IMG/VR virus record: IMGVR_UViG_3300030060_005203
Coordinates: 1 to 27,778 of that record
Strand: one strand, 5' to 3'
DNA: 27,778 nucleotides
Source of the DNA: a virus
Shown here: positions 1 to 6,339 of the stretch, piece after piece
Layout: every line of letters starts with the position of its first letter
Numbering within the stretch: the first letter of the stretch is position 1
Made by a program: the position numbers and the translations under genes
The notes under the pieces: generated by a model
Database searches by the model: none
The model's input: the letters and a program-made list of their open reading frames with translations, nothing else
Told to the model about the DNA's origin: nothing

Positions 1-159
1 GATAAAATGTATTGGTATGATTCAAAGATATTTGATTTGATTTCAAATGGTATGAGTATTTCTGAATTATCAAAAAAATCAGGAATTAGTTATTATTCGT
101 TATATAATAGCTACAAGAATGTAAAAAATATAATTAAAGATAATATAGAATGGGATTAG
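1..159 (+). CDS. Sigma-factor-like protein, C-terminal fragment (cut by window edge)
   Basis: This open frame enters from the left edge and stops at TAG 157-159, giving about 52 residues. It is nearly identical to the last 52 residues of the complete sigma-like protein at 26989-27483, differing only in IIKDNIEWD versus IIKQNIEWH at the tail. It holds the C-terminal helix-turn-helix-like segment (ISELSKKSGISYYSLYNSYK), which in sigma-70 relatives would contact promoter DNA. The stop overlaps the ATG of the next gene at 150. It is either the same gene seen again because the phage genome is circular or permuted and the ends come from different strains, or a true partial duplication. The sequence alone does not decide. 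Confidence 0.7.
   Translation, partial: DKMYWYDSKIFDLISNGMSISELSKKSGISYYSLYNSYKNVKNIIKDNIEWD
1..159 (+). repeat. Imperfect end repeat, left copy (partner 27325-27483)
   Basis: Bases 1-159 align without gaps to 27325-27483 with 6 mismatches (about 96% identity). Two mismatches are silent (AAA/AAG, ATT/ATC); four lie in the last 25 bases and change D to Q, D to H and TAG to TAA. Similarity ends abruptly just after the stop codon. An exact assembly overlap would show no mismatches, so the copies are different alleles or paralogues. Confidence 0.9.
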
Positions 160-281
160 GAGATTTAATAGAAAAGATTACAACATATACAGGTATTAAA
201 TGGATAGTAAAAAAAATATGGGGACAGGATTGTGGATGTGATAAACGAAAAGAAAAGGCAAATAAGGTCAGATTATGGTAG
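150..281 (+). CDS. 43-aa protein, MGLGDLIEKI family, unknown function
   Basis: The ATG at 150 lies inside the end of the sigma-like frame and the ORF ends at TAG 279-281, overlapping the next start (275). The product begins MGLGDLIEKITTYTGIKWIV and carries a short Cys pair in a basic tail (CGCDKRKEK, about residues 28-36). From memory, similar micro-proteins occur at this spot in flavobacterial phages, next to a sigma-like gene and a CTCN-type protein. The first half could form an amphipathic helix. No function is assigned. The HNH gene at 27474 starts at the equivalent ATG in the other copy of this locus. Confidence 0.65.
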   Translation: MGLGDLIEKITTYTGIKWIVKKIWGQDCGCDKRKEKANKVRLW

Positions 282-484
282 AAGAGGATAGAATACTTTG
301 GAAAGCCTTTTTAGAAAGAGAAAGACAGCATGAGATAGACAGGCAAGAGATTGAGCTTATAGCTAGATTACATGCTGAATTATATAGACATAAATATGAA
401 GAGCCTTGCACCTGCAATGGTAGTATATATCGAAAGTGGATTAGTGAGATAAATAAAATATATGAAGCCCAAAAAAGCGTTTAG
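275..484 (+). CDS. 69-aa protein with CTCN motif, unknown function
   Basis: The start overlaps the previous gene by 7 bases and the end overlaps the next by 23, as expected in a packed phage operon. The N-terminal half is highly charged and helical (EEDRILWKAFLERERQHEID). The C-terminal part has EEPCTCNGSIYRKWISEIN, a Cys-x-Cys-Asn then Trp pattern that I recall from small flavobacterial phage proteins. The two cysteines are too few for a zinc site unless the protein dimerises. Function unknown; the position among DNA-metabolism genes suggests an early role. Confidence 0.65.
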   Translation: MVEEDRILWKAFLERERQHEIDRQEIELIARLHAELYRHKYEEPCTCNGSIYRKWISEINKIYEAQKSV

Positions 485-953
485 AGCTTATTGTCATAAA
501 ATAGGCAATGATACTGAGAGTAGATTTAAGAAACTTTTAGAATCAAAAGGCTTTGAAGTAATTAAATCTTCAAGAAGTGAGGATATGTTCGACCACATAG
601 ACTTTTTTGTTAAAGGATATGGGATAGACGTAAAAGGCAATAGATATACTAATACAATCTGGCTAGAGATTCAAAATGTAAGAGGAGAGGATGGTTGGTT
701 AAAAGGCAAAGCAAAATATATTGTCTTTGATATTATAGATTTACAGGAGTTTGTATTTTTCTACAGACAGGATTTGTTAGAATATGTACAACAATTTACA
801 GAGACTACTGACAATAATAAAGAGCATTTAAAATGGTATTCGCGAACAAAATGGGATAGAAACGATAAAATTATCAAAGTAAAATACAAACATATAAAAC
901 ATTTACAAATTAAAAATTATAGTTATGCCACTACCTTTAGTAAGACCAAATGA
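462..953 (+). CDS. Putative PD-(D/E)XK-type phage endonuclease
   Basis: This 163-aa protein shows the pattern of a small PD-(D/E)XK nuclease: Glu19 in the first helix (NDTESRFKKLLESKGF), Asp47 in DHIDFFV, the core Asp56-x-Lys58 in GIDVKG, and Glu69 in IWLEIQNV. These match the E...D...(D/E)xK order of Holliday-junction-resolvase-like and Vsr-like nucleases. It would cut or trim DNA using a bound metal ion; the real substrate is unknown. It lies upstream of the RecE-like exonuclease and DnaA-like genes, which fits recombination or processing of replication intermediates. The ATG at 462 overlaps the previous gene by 23 bases. Fold call moderately sure, role inferred. Confidence 0.6.
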   Translation: MKPKKAFRAYCHKIGNDTESRFKKLLESKGFEVIKSSRSEDMFDHIDFFVKGYGIDVKGNRYTNTIWLEIQNVRGEDGWLKGKAKYIVFDIIDLQEFVFFYRQDLLEYVQQFTETTDNNKEHLKWYSRTKWDRNDKIIKVKYKHIKHLQIKNYSYATTFSKTK

Positions 954-1071
954 GAACAGAAAAGATTATATGCAACGTTGCATGAATGATAGAGTCATGA
1001 TTATGGAATACAAAGACGCTAATCAAAGACTTGCTGTCTGCTCAAACATATATTCAAAAAAAAATAGTTAA
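925..1071 (+). CDS. 48-aa MPLP-type micro-protein, unknown function
   Basis: The frame runs from ATG 925 to TAA 1069-1071 and overlaps the nuclease gene by 29 bases. It reads MPLPLVRPNENRKDYMQRCM followed by NDRVMIMEYKDANQRLAVCS. The pattern MPLP...(D/E)...F/YmqRCM...ey.....R.AvC is one I recall in many phage-associated micro-proteins and at ends of phage structural proteins in Bacteroidota and other groups. Function is not known to me. The two conserved Cys flank a helical segment. The pattern match is the main reason to call it real, because its length alone would not. Confidence 0.65.
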   Translation: MPLPLVRPNENRKDYMQRCMNDRVMIMEYKDANQRLAVCSNIYSKKNS

Positions 1072-1073
1072 CA

Positions 1074-1104
1074 TTTGTTTATATAATATTTTTTTGTATA
1101 TTGC
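1074..1104 (+). promoter_or_regulatory. Candidate Bacteroidota-type promoter
   Basis: TTTG at 1074-1077 is followed after 19 bases by TATATTGC at 1097-1104, close to the Bacteroidota host consensus of TTTG near -33 and TAnnTTTG near -7. It lies in the only gap (1072-1133) in this part of the early block, about 30 bases before the ATG at 1134. An early promoter read by the host sigma factor is the likely role. Confidence 0.5.
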
Positions 1105-1133
1105 AATATAATTAATAACAAAAACTAAATATT

Positions 1134-1301
1134 ATGAAAACACTTATAGACAAATTAGTAATCTTAGATGATTGTATAGTAACAGGTACTTTTAAATGGA
1201 GGTCAGAGATTGACCCTAATTGGAAGCCTAGAGTATGGAATGAGACCTTTCAATGTTGGACTAAAGATTATACAGGATTACTAAATGAAAAAAATAGATA
1301 A
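1134..1301 (+). CDS. 55-aa hypothetical protein
   Basis: This is the first gene after the candidate promoter at 1074-1104. It starts MKTLIDKLVILDDCIVTGTF, is rich in Trp (four in 55 residues), and ends by overlapping the next ATG (1285) by 17 bases. No family is recognised. The spacing from the promoter, the overlap and the A-rich leader (AACAAAAACTAAATATTATG) support it as a real coding frame. No function is proposed. Confidence 0.5.
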   Translation: MKTLIDKLVILDDCIVTGTFKWRSEIDPNWKPRVWNETFQCWTKDYTGLLNEKNR

Positions 1302-1557
1302 TTTGAAAGAGATGCAGGTATGGAATGACTTGCATTTTTTGTCTAGTACAATCAAAAAACAATTAGAAAAAAGAGAGACTAAAAACCTTAAGAAACTTTC
1401 AAGCTCTATTATTAGAATCATATTTTATTTTCAAGAGTATTCTAACAATATTAAGCTGTATAAAAAAGCTATTTCAGAATACAGATTAGCTAAAAACAAA
1501 GCAATATTAAGAGCAAGAAACGCTGAGGAAACATTAAGAAAAATAAACAAATTATGA
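1285..1557 (+). CDS. 90-aa helical hypothetical protein
   Basis: The product is Lys-rich and predicted to be almost all alpha-helix, with a basic middle (KKQLEKRETKNLKKLSSSII) and a charged C-terminal helix (LRARNAEETLRKINKL) that could form a coiled coil. It overlaps the exonuclease gene by 4 bases (ATGA at 1554), implying translational coupling. It could be an accessory protein for the nuclease, but nothing in the sequence shows that. Family not recognised. Confidence 0.6.
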   Translation: MKKIDNLKEMQVWNDLHFLSSTIKKQLEKRETKNLKKLSSSIIRIIFYFQEYSNNIKLYKKAISEYRLAKNKAILRARNAEETLRKINKL

Positions 1558-2324
1558 TTCAATTATTAGATGGTAAAACCTTTGAGGAGAAAGACATACT
1601 AGAAAAAATGAAAGAGGACTCTTTTTACTATGGATATTTAGGTAAAACAGCTCTTAGCTCCTCATCAATTAAACTACTTTTAGACAGCCCTAAAAAGTAC
1701 AAATATGTTACTGAATATGGTTCGCAAACTTCTCAAGGTCTTAGGGATGGATACTTGTTTCATACAGCAATACTAGAGCCTGATGTATTTGAGAATCAAA
1801 TTTTTGTTGACGTACAATCAAAAAATACAAAGGCTTACAAATTAGCTAAAGAGGAGCATGGAGAAAAGGTTTTTACTATGAAAGAAAAAAAGGATGCTGA
1901 AAGATTAGCTGATGCTTTCTTAAGAAACGAATATGCTTTACAAATGATTACAGATTGTGAATTCGAAGTACCAGCAATTTCTACAATTGGAGGCTATCCA
2001 TTTAGAGCCAAAGCTGATGTATTAGATTCTTATAGAATCGTTGATTTGAAAACTACAGCAGACTTAAAGGCGTTTCCTTATGCAGCTCGCAAATATGGAT
2101 ATGATGTACAGGTTTATATCTATTCAGAATTATTCAATAAATCATATAAAGAATTTAAATTTATAGCTATCGACAAAGGCTCACTAGATATTGGCATTTA
2201 TGATGTTTCAGAGGATTTTTACAATTCAGGTAAGGACAAAGTAACCAAAGCCTTAGAAACTTTTAAGACGTTTTTTATTGATGGAGCTGATATAGATAGT
2301 TATTGTATAAAAAGTATATTATGA
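1554..2324 (+). CDS. RecE-like exonuclease (PD-(D/E)XK, exodeoxyribonuclease VIII type)
   Basis: The 256-aa protein matches the phage RecE/ExoVIII-type nuclease family. An N-terminal SSSSIKLLLDSPKKYKYV segment leads to GYLFHTAILEP with His70, then KADVLD with Asp155, DLKTT with Asp164-x-Lys166, and DVQVYIY with Gln186. These are the metal-binding and catalytic residues of the fold, in the usual order. The enzyme would chew one strand of double-stranded ends to make single strands for annealing or recombination during replication and packaging. No annealing protein of Red-beta, Erf or RecT type is recognised here, so the host or one of the ssDNA-binding candidates at 25173-26057 may fill that role. 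It overlaps both neighbours by 4 bases. Confidence 0.8.
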   Translation: MIQLLDGKTFEEKDILEKMKEDSFYYGYLGKTALSSSSIKLLLDSPKKYKYVTEYGSQTSQGLRDGYLFHTAILEPDVFENQIFVDVQSKNTKAYKLAKEEHGEKVFTMKEKKDAERLADAFLRNEYALQMITDCEFEVPAISTIGGYPFRAKADVLDSYRIVDLKTTADLKAFPYAARKYGYDVQVYIYSELFNKSYKEFKFIAIDKGSLDIGIYDVSEDFYNSGKDKVTKALETFKTFFIDGADIDSYCIKSIL

Positions 2325-2752
2325 ATATAGAAGCAAAAAAAATAGCAAACTACTTAAATGATATTTCAGGAGTAGATGTATTTGAAAATAAGAGAACAAG
2401 ATACAACATAGAGGCAAGGTCATTATTAACCTTTATATTAAGAAATCATTTTGACATGACTTTCCACCAAATAAAAGAGTTTTATAGAAAAAATGGTAAA
2501 ACCTACGACCATGCAACAGCTATTCATAGCTTAAAATCTTTTGAGGTACACAGAAAATATTCAAAGTTTTTAAATAAATGGCTAGATGATATACAGCATT
2601 TTTTGAAAGACAAAACCAACATAAGAAAGGGTTTACTAATAAACACCTTAGAAACTTTTGATGATATACAAATAAAAAAATTATATAAAGCAGTAAACAA
2701 AATAAAAGATGGAAAAAAACAAACAAAACAGAAAACAAATTCCTCTTTATAG
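2321..2752 (+). CDS. Protein resembling the DnaA C-terminal DNA-binding domain
   Basis: I place the start at ATG 2321, which forms an ATGA overlap with the upstream stop; an in-frame TTG at 2303 is less likely. The 143-aa product has RYNIEARSLLTFILRNHFDM, then FHQIKEFY, then KTYDHATAIHSLK (Asp63-His64 at its core). This closely follows DnaA domain IV, with its conserved helices and the DHxTV-H-A signature that contacts the DnaA box. No AAA+ ATPase part is present. It may bind the phage origin or DnaA boxes, recruit or block host DnaA, or act as a regulator. The tail after residue 100 is Lys-rich. The domain call is fairly good and the role is inference. Confidence 0.65.
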   Translation: MNIEAKKIANYLNDISGVDVFENKRTRYNIEARSLLTFILRNHFDMTFHQIKEFYRKNGKTYDHATAIHSLKSFEVHRKYSKFLNKWLDDIQHFLKDKTNIRKGLLINTLETFDDIQIKKLYKAVNKIKDGKKQTKQKTNSSL

Positions 2753-3044
2753 GGGATTGATTAAATACTTTCCTGATGCACTTTGCGAGGTGGCTAGAGT
2801 TAGTTACATAGGAAGTAAACAACACCACCCAGATGAGGATATACACTGGGATAGAGAAAAGAGTCAAGATGACCTAGACGCTTTGATGAGGCATTTGATG
2901 GAAAATGGCATGCATGATATTGATGGAGTAAGACACTCTGCAAAAATAGCATGGAGAGCCTTAGCACACTTACAAAAGGAAATTGAGGGAGATAAATTTC
3001 ACAGTGAACATTGGGAGGATAACATAATATCTGGGACAGAATGA
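2709..3044 (+). CDS. dATP/dGTP diphosphohydrolase-type domain (DUF5664-like)
   Basis: The 111-aa protein contains RGLIKYFPDALCEVARVSYI, then KQHHPDEDIHWDREKSQDD and GVRHSAKIAWRALAHLQKEI. These are the conserved blocks of the phage family annotated as the dATP/dGTP diphosphohydrolase N-terminal domain (DUF5664). The His/Asp/Glu-rich helices would bind metal and nucleotide. The family may shape the dNTP pool; in phages with modified bases, related enzymes remove dATP or dGTP. No PurZ is seen, so base Z synthesis is not supported. The start overlaps the DnaA-like gene by 44 bases and the end overlaps the methyltransferase by 4 bases. Confidence 0.7.
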   Translation: MEKNKQNRKQIPLYRGLIKYFPDALCEVARVSYIGSKQHHPDEDIHWDREKSQDDLDALMRHLMENGMHDIDGVRHSAKIAWRALAHLQKEIEGDKFHSEHWEDNIISGTE

Positions 3045-3919
3045 ATATAGATTTATTTGGAAATACAATAGAAAACAATCCCTTATTGCGAGATAAGTTT
3101 ATAGAGCCTCCTTTTAGTATATTAGATACAAAAACTGGTAATTGGCAAAGAAGAAAAAAATTATGGAGAAAATTAGGAATTAAAAGCGAATTGGGCAGGT
3201 TTACAAAAGGCTCAAGTTCGTATGATAGTTTAAATAGAAAAAAATACAGCGAAAGTGTTTCAAAAATTGCTTCAGTAGGTAAAACTGCTTCTATATTTGA
3301 TCCTGCCCTATGTGAAATTTTATACCATTGGTTTTGCCCAAAAGGTGGTGATATACTTGACCCATTTGCAGGTGGAAGTGTAAGAGGTATTGTTGCAAAC
3401 TATATGGGCTATTTTTATACAGGAATTGAGCTAAGAGGTGAACAAGTAGAAAGTAATAGAAAACAAGCAATAGAAATACTTAAATTAAACAACCAACCTC
3501 AATGGTATGTAGGAGATAGTAATAAGGTTTTAGATGAATTAAATAAAGAATATGACTTTGTTTTTAGTTGTCCTCCTTACGCAAACCTTGAGGTATATAG
3601 TGAATTGGAGGGAGATATATCAAATATGAATTATAAAGATTTTCTTTTTGCCTATGAAAGTATTATTAGTAAAAGTTGTAAATTGCTCAAAGTAGGTGGA
3701 TATGCTTGTTTTGTTGTAGGCGAGGTAAGAAATAAAAAAGGCGATTATATTGGTTTTGTACCTGATACTATAAGAGCTTTCAAAAAATGTGGTATGCATT
3801 TTTATAATGAAGCAATATTGCTCAATGCAGTAGGAAGTGGTAGTTTAAGAGCGAACAACCAAATGAAAAATAAAAAATTAGTTAAGATACATCAGAATGT
3901 ATTAGTTTTTAAAAAATGA
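3041..3919 (+). CDS. DNA methyltransferase (SCPPY type)
   Basis: The 292-aa protein has the S-adenosylmethionine-binding motif DPFAGGSVRG at residues 107-116 and the catalytic motif SCPPY at 176-180, followed by a typical KVGGYACFVVGEVRN strand-loop. With motif I first and (S/N/D)PPY second, it is an amino-methyltransferase forming N6-methyladenine or N4-methylcytosine. Its recognition site cannot be read from the sequence. The likely use is protection from host restriction or marking of phage DNA. No restriction gene is adjacent. It overlaps the previous gene by 4 bases (ATGA) and the next by 4. Confidence 0.8.
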   Translation: MNIDLFGNTIENNPLLRDKFIEPPFSILDTKTGNWQRRKKLWRKLGIKSELGRFTKGSSSYDSLNRKKYSESVSKIASVGKTASIFDPALCEILYHWFCPKGGDILDPFAGGSVRGIVANYMGYFYTGIELRGEQVESNRKQAIEILKLNNQPQWYVGDSNKVLDELNKEYDFVFSCPPYANLEVYSELEGDISNMNYKDFLFAYESIISKSCKLLKVGGYACFVVGEVRNKKGDYIGFVPDTIRAFKKCGMHFYNEAILLNAVGSGSLRANNQMKNKKLVKIHQNVLVFKK

Positions 3920-3957
3920 AACAAAAGAAATACACCACAATACAAAGAATAAAAAAA
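3916..3957 (+). repeat. Duplicated 5' coding segment (partner 4049-4090)
   Basis: The 42 bases from ATG 3916 match the 42 bases from ATG 4049 at 36 positions. Four of the six differences are silent third-position changes (AAA/AAG twice, ACC/ACA, ATA/ATT); the others give Q to P and K to R. The pattern indicates two related genes kept under selection in the same relative frame. Confidence 0.8.
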
Positions 3958-4149
3958 TATCTCAAAGATTTATTTGAGGAATGGGAGGCAATAGAAAAAA
4001 CTTATGACAAAGCTCAACATTTAGGTATTAACTTATATGCAAAACATTATGAAGCCAAAGAAGTACACAACAATTCAAAGAATAAAAAGACTAGAAAACA
4101 TAGTAGCTCAGATATATCTAAGCCTAGAAACAATAAAAAAACATCTTGA
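3916..4149 (+). CDS. 77-aa hypothetical protein with overprinted C-terminus
   Basis: The product starts MKQKKYTTIQRIKKYLKDLF and is helical and charged up to about residue 49 (KHYEAKE). The remaining 28 residues (from VHNNSKNKK) are low-complexity and basic. They are read from DNA that, in another frame, encodes the related protein at 4049-4174. The first 14 codons are duplicated in that second gene. It appears that this gene has lost its original stop and now runs through its paralogue. Function unknown; it sits between two methyltransferases. Confidence 0.6.
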   Translation: MKQKKYTTIQRIKKYLKDLFEEWEAIEKTYDKAQHLGINLYAKHYEAKEVHNNSKNKKTRKHSSSDISKPRNNKKTS

Positions 4150-4174
4150 CAAAAAAAAAGATGAAAATAAATAA
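4049..4174 (+). CDS. 41-aa micro-protein, paralogue of the 3916 gene in an overlapping frame
   Basis: ATG 4049 opens a frame ending at TAA 4172-4174. The product begins MKPKKYTTIQRIKRLENIVA and ends in a Lys/Asp-rich tail. Its first 14 residues match the first 14 of the upstream protein (MKQKKYTTIQRIKK) with two changes, and most DNA differences there are silent. Nearly the whole gene overlaps the end of the 3916 ORF, and its own end overlaps the next methyltransferase start (4161). It is predicted to be a helical hairpin or coiled coil. Function unknown. Confidence 0.65.
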   Translation: MKPKKYTTIQRIKRLENIVAQIYLSLETIKKHLDKKKDENK

Positions 4175-4859
4175 TATATATTTAGGCAATGCAATAGAGC
4201 TGTCAAAACAAATACAAGATAATAGTATTGATTGTATTATAACATCCCCTCCATATTACAACTCGAGCCACAAATATCAAAGAGGAAATGGTTTCCATTA
4301 TACAGCAGATGTAGGAGAGCCCTTGTATGTTATTGTTGATTTTTTCAAAGAAATAAAGCCAAAACTTAAAGAGGATGGCATAGTTTGCCTTAATTTAGGT
4401 TTTAGTTATGGAGAAACAGGCGTTATGCGACCTTTCGATATAATTAACAGATTGAGGGAAAAAGAAGGATATTTTATAAATGATATAATTATTTGGCATA
4501 AAAACAATCCTATACCTATGAATAAAAGATTGACAAATGCCATTGAGTACATATTTATTTTAAGCAAACATCCTATAGGAAAATATTATACTAATACATA
4601 TACGCATAATGTCTGGAAGTTTCCTGTAGATAAAGGTGGTAGAAATCATAGCGCTGTATTTCCTATTACATTGCCTAAATTATGTTTAGAACACTTTACA
4701 AAAGAAAATGATTTAGTACTTGACCCTTTTATGGGTAGTGGTACCACAGCTTTGGCTTGTACAGAGATGAAGCGTAATTATATAGGTTTTGAAATTAACA
4801 AAGATTATATTGAAGTAGCAAATCAAAGAATTAACACATCTCAAAAAAAGTTATTTTAA
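4161..4859 (+). CDS. DNA methyltransferase, beta-class (TSPPY type)
   Basis: I chose ATG 4161 rather than the in-frame TTG at 4146, because ATG starts dominate here and the protein then begins directly at MKINNIYLGNAIEL, the usual start of this family. The 232-aa product has catalytic TSPPY at residues 28-32 and the AdoMet-binding motif DPFMGSGTT at 188-196, with GFEINKDYIEVANQRI after it. This motif order defines the beta class, which includes N4-cytosine and N6-adenine enzymes; TSPPY leans to N4-cytosine. It is a second modification enzyme near the 3041 gene and probably has a different target site. Confidence 0.85.
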   Translation: MKINNIYLGNAIELSKQIQDNSIDCIITSPPYYNSSHKYQRGNGFHYTADVGEPLYVIVDFFKEIKPKLKEDGIVCLNLGFSYGETGVMRPFDIINRLREKEGYFINDIIIWHKNNPIPMNKRLTNAIEYIFILSKHPIGKYYTNTYTHNVWKFPVDKGGRNHSAVFPITLPKLCLEHFTKENDLVLDPFMGSGTTALACTEMKRNYIGFEINKDYIEVANQRINTSQKKLF

Positions 4860-4869
4860 CGTTATATAA
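4859..4869 (+). promoter_or_regulatory. ACGTTATATAA motif before the packaging genes
   Basis: This is the first of four exact copies of ACGTTATATAA, each at a boundary between gene blocks. Here it starts on the last base of the methyltransferase stop and lies 25 bases before the small terminase ATG (4894), further than at the other sites. Together with the copy at 17642 it shares the longer core TAACGTTATATAA. It is a candidate phage late-promoter element. Confidence 0.6.
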
Positions 4870-4893
4870 TTGATTAATCAATCTTTTTCAATT

Positions 4894-5136
4894 ATGGATA
4901 AAAGGAAATTCAATGGAGGCAAGCGAGAGGGTTCAGGCAGAAAAGCAAAAGCTGAGGAGATAGCACTTATAGAAAGACTCACACCACTTGAGCCTTTGGC
5001 TTTTGATGCTTTACAGAAAGGTTTACAAAAGGGAGATTTTAAATTTGTACAGCTATATTATAATTACGTTGCAGGGAGACCTAGAGAGACAAAAGATATT
5101 CACGTTAATGAAGATGTACCTTTATTTATTGATTAA
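4894..5136 (+). CDS. terS: Terminase small subunit (putative)
   Basis: I start at ATG 4894; an in-frame TTG at 4870 would add residues with no family support and overlap the regulatory motif. The 80-aa product opens MDKRKFNGGKREGSGRKAKA, the basic Gly-rich N-terminus typical of phage small terminase and related DNA-binding proteins, followed by helices (LEPLAFDALQKGLQKGDFKF) and an RPRETKDIHV tail. It would bind the packaging site and hand DNA to the large subunit directly downstream. The stop shares a base with the large subunit start (TAATG), which supports coupling. It is short for the family but has the expected parts. Confidence 0.7.
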   Translation: MDKRKFNGGKREGSGRKAKAEEIALIERLTPLEPLAFDALQKGLQKGDFKFVQLYYNYVAGRPRETKDIHVNEDVPLFID

Positions 5137-6305
5137 TGCAAATTAAAAAAACCTCAGCTCTTAATCAGCTTAGAGAACTTAAGAAAAGAATCAGAATCAT
5201 AAGAGGAGGTAGCTCTGCAGGAAAAACATTTGCAATCATAGCAATACTGATTGACTATGCAATAGTAAACAAAGGCAAAGAAATCAGTATAGTGGCTGAG
5301 TCTATCCCTCATCTACGCAGAGGAGCTTTAAAAGACTTTCTAAACATCCTTAAGGGTCTTAATAGATATGATGATAGAAAGTTCAACAAAAGTACCTTAA
5401 AATACGAATTTAGCACAGGTAGTTACATAGAGTTTTTTAGCACTGATCAGCCTGATAAATTAAGAGGAGCTAGGAGAACAGACTTATTTATCAATGAGTG
5501 TAATAACATTAGCTTTGATTCATACCAACAACTAGCTGTTAGGACTTCTGGCAATATATGGCTAGACTATAATCCTGCTAATATCTTCTGGGTAGATAAG
5601 GAATTGATAGGACAGAAAGATGCTAATTTTATAACGCTAACTTACAAGGATAATGACAGCTTACCTAAATCAATAATCAACGAAATAGAAAAAGCAAAAA
5701 CAAAAGCTAAGACCTCAACTTATTGGGCTAATTGGTGGAGGGTTTATGGCTTAGGTCAAATAGGTAGTTTAGAAGGTGTTTGTATTCCTGACTGGAAAAC
5801 TATTGACATAATTCCAGAAGAGGCTAGATTGCTTTGCTCTGGCTTAGACTTTGGATATTCTGTTGACCCCTCAACAATCATAAGATTATACAAGTGGAAT
5901 CATGCTTATATATTTGATGAGGTGCTTTATAGAAAAGGTATGTTAAATAGAGACCTCAGCTATTTTATAAGACAAAATCAAATCATTGAAAATATCTATG
6001 CTGATAGTGCTGAGCCTAAGTCTATACAAGAGCTAAGAAGCTATGGTCATAAAATATATCCTGTTACAAAAGGCAGAGATTCTGTAGTCTATGGAATCAA
6101 TCTAATAAATCAAAATGAGATATATGTAACTTCTAAGTCAAAGAATCTAATAAGAGAACTACAGGGCTACATTTGGCAAAAGGATAAAGAAGGAAACAAT
6201 CTACAAAAACCTACAGGCACACACCCTGATTGTATTGACGCTGCAAGATACGCTCTCATGATGCAACTAAAGAATCCTAACAGAGGGAATTATGCAATAC
6301 AATAG
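5136..6305 (+). CDS. terL: Terminase large subunit
   Basis: The 389-aa protein is a PBSX/SPP1-like large terminase. The N-terminal ATPase has Walker A GGSSAGKT (residues 24-31) and a Walker B-like TDLFINE around Asp116 to Glu121, followed by a coupling region with WLDYNPA. The C-terminal RNase-H-like nuclease has LDFGY with Asp238, YADSAEP with Asp290, and HPDCIDAARYAL with Asp365/Asp368. It pumps DNA into the prohead using ATP and cuts the concatemer. The length is usual for this branch. It ends just before a regulatory gap containing the second ACGTTATATAA copy. Confidence 0.95.
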   Translation: MQIKKTSALNQLRELKKRIRIIRGGSSAGKTFAIIAILIDYAIVNKGKEISIVAESIPHLRRGALKDFLNILKGLNRYDDRKFNKSTLKYEFSTGSYIEFFSTDQPDKLRGARRTDLFINECNNISFDSYQQLAVRTSGNIWLDYNPANIFWVDKELIGQKDANFITLTYKDNDSLPKSIINEIEKAKTKAKTSTYWANWWRVYGLGQIGSLEGVCIPDWKTIDIIPEEARLLCSGLDFGYSVDPSTIIRLYKWNHAYIFDEVLYRKGMLNRDLSYFIRQNQIIENIYADSAEPKSIQELRSYGHKIYPVTKGRDSVVYGINLINQNEIYVTSKSKNLIRELQGYIWQKDKEGNNLQKPTGTHPDCIDAARYALMMQLKNPNRGNYAIQ

Positions 6306-6326
6306 TCTCTAAAACTTTCCATAATT

Positions 6327-6337
6327 ACGTTATATAA
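6327..6337 (+). promoter_or_regulatory. ACGTTATATAA motif before the tail genes
   Basis: This exact copy of ACGTTATATAA is followed by AT and then the ATG at 6340. It fills most of the 34-base gap between terL and the tail block. If it acts as a -10-like element, transcription would start at or very near the start codon. Confidence 0.6.
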
Positions 6338-6339
6338 AT

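Noticed and set aside
1-159. Exact direct terminal repeat of a linear genome
   Set aside because: The two copies differ at 6 of 159 positions and lead into different genes, unlike true terminal repeats, which are identical.
971-982. Perfect 12-bp palindrome TGCAACGTTGCA
   Set aside because: It lies within the 48-aa micro-gene and codes for ordinary residues. There is no second copy or promoter nearby, so an operator is not supported.
2520-2867. Minus-strand open frame of 115 codons
   Set aside because: It runs across the well-supported DnaA-like and hydrolase genes on the + strand, its Phe/Leu/Cys-rich translation is typical of an antisense shadow, and nothing is coupled to it.
2709-3044. 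2-aminoadenine (base Z) genome
   Set aside because: A dATP/dGTP-hydrolase-like domain alone is not enough; no PurZ (adenylosuccinate-synthetase-like) or special polymerase gene is visible.
4146-4160. TTG start for the second methyltransferase
   Set aside because: Although it overlaps the previous stop, TTG starts are rare in this background and ATG 4161 gives the family-typical N-terminus.
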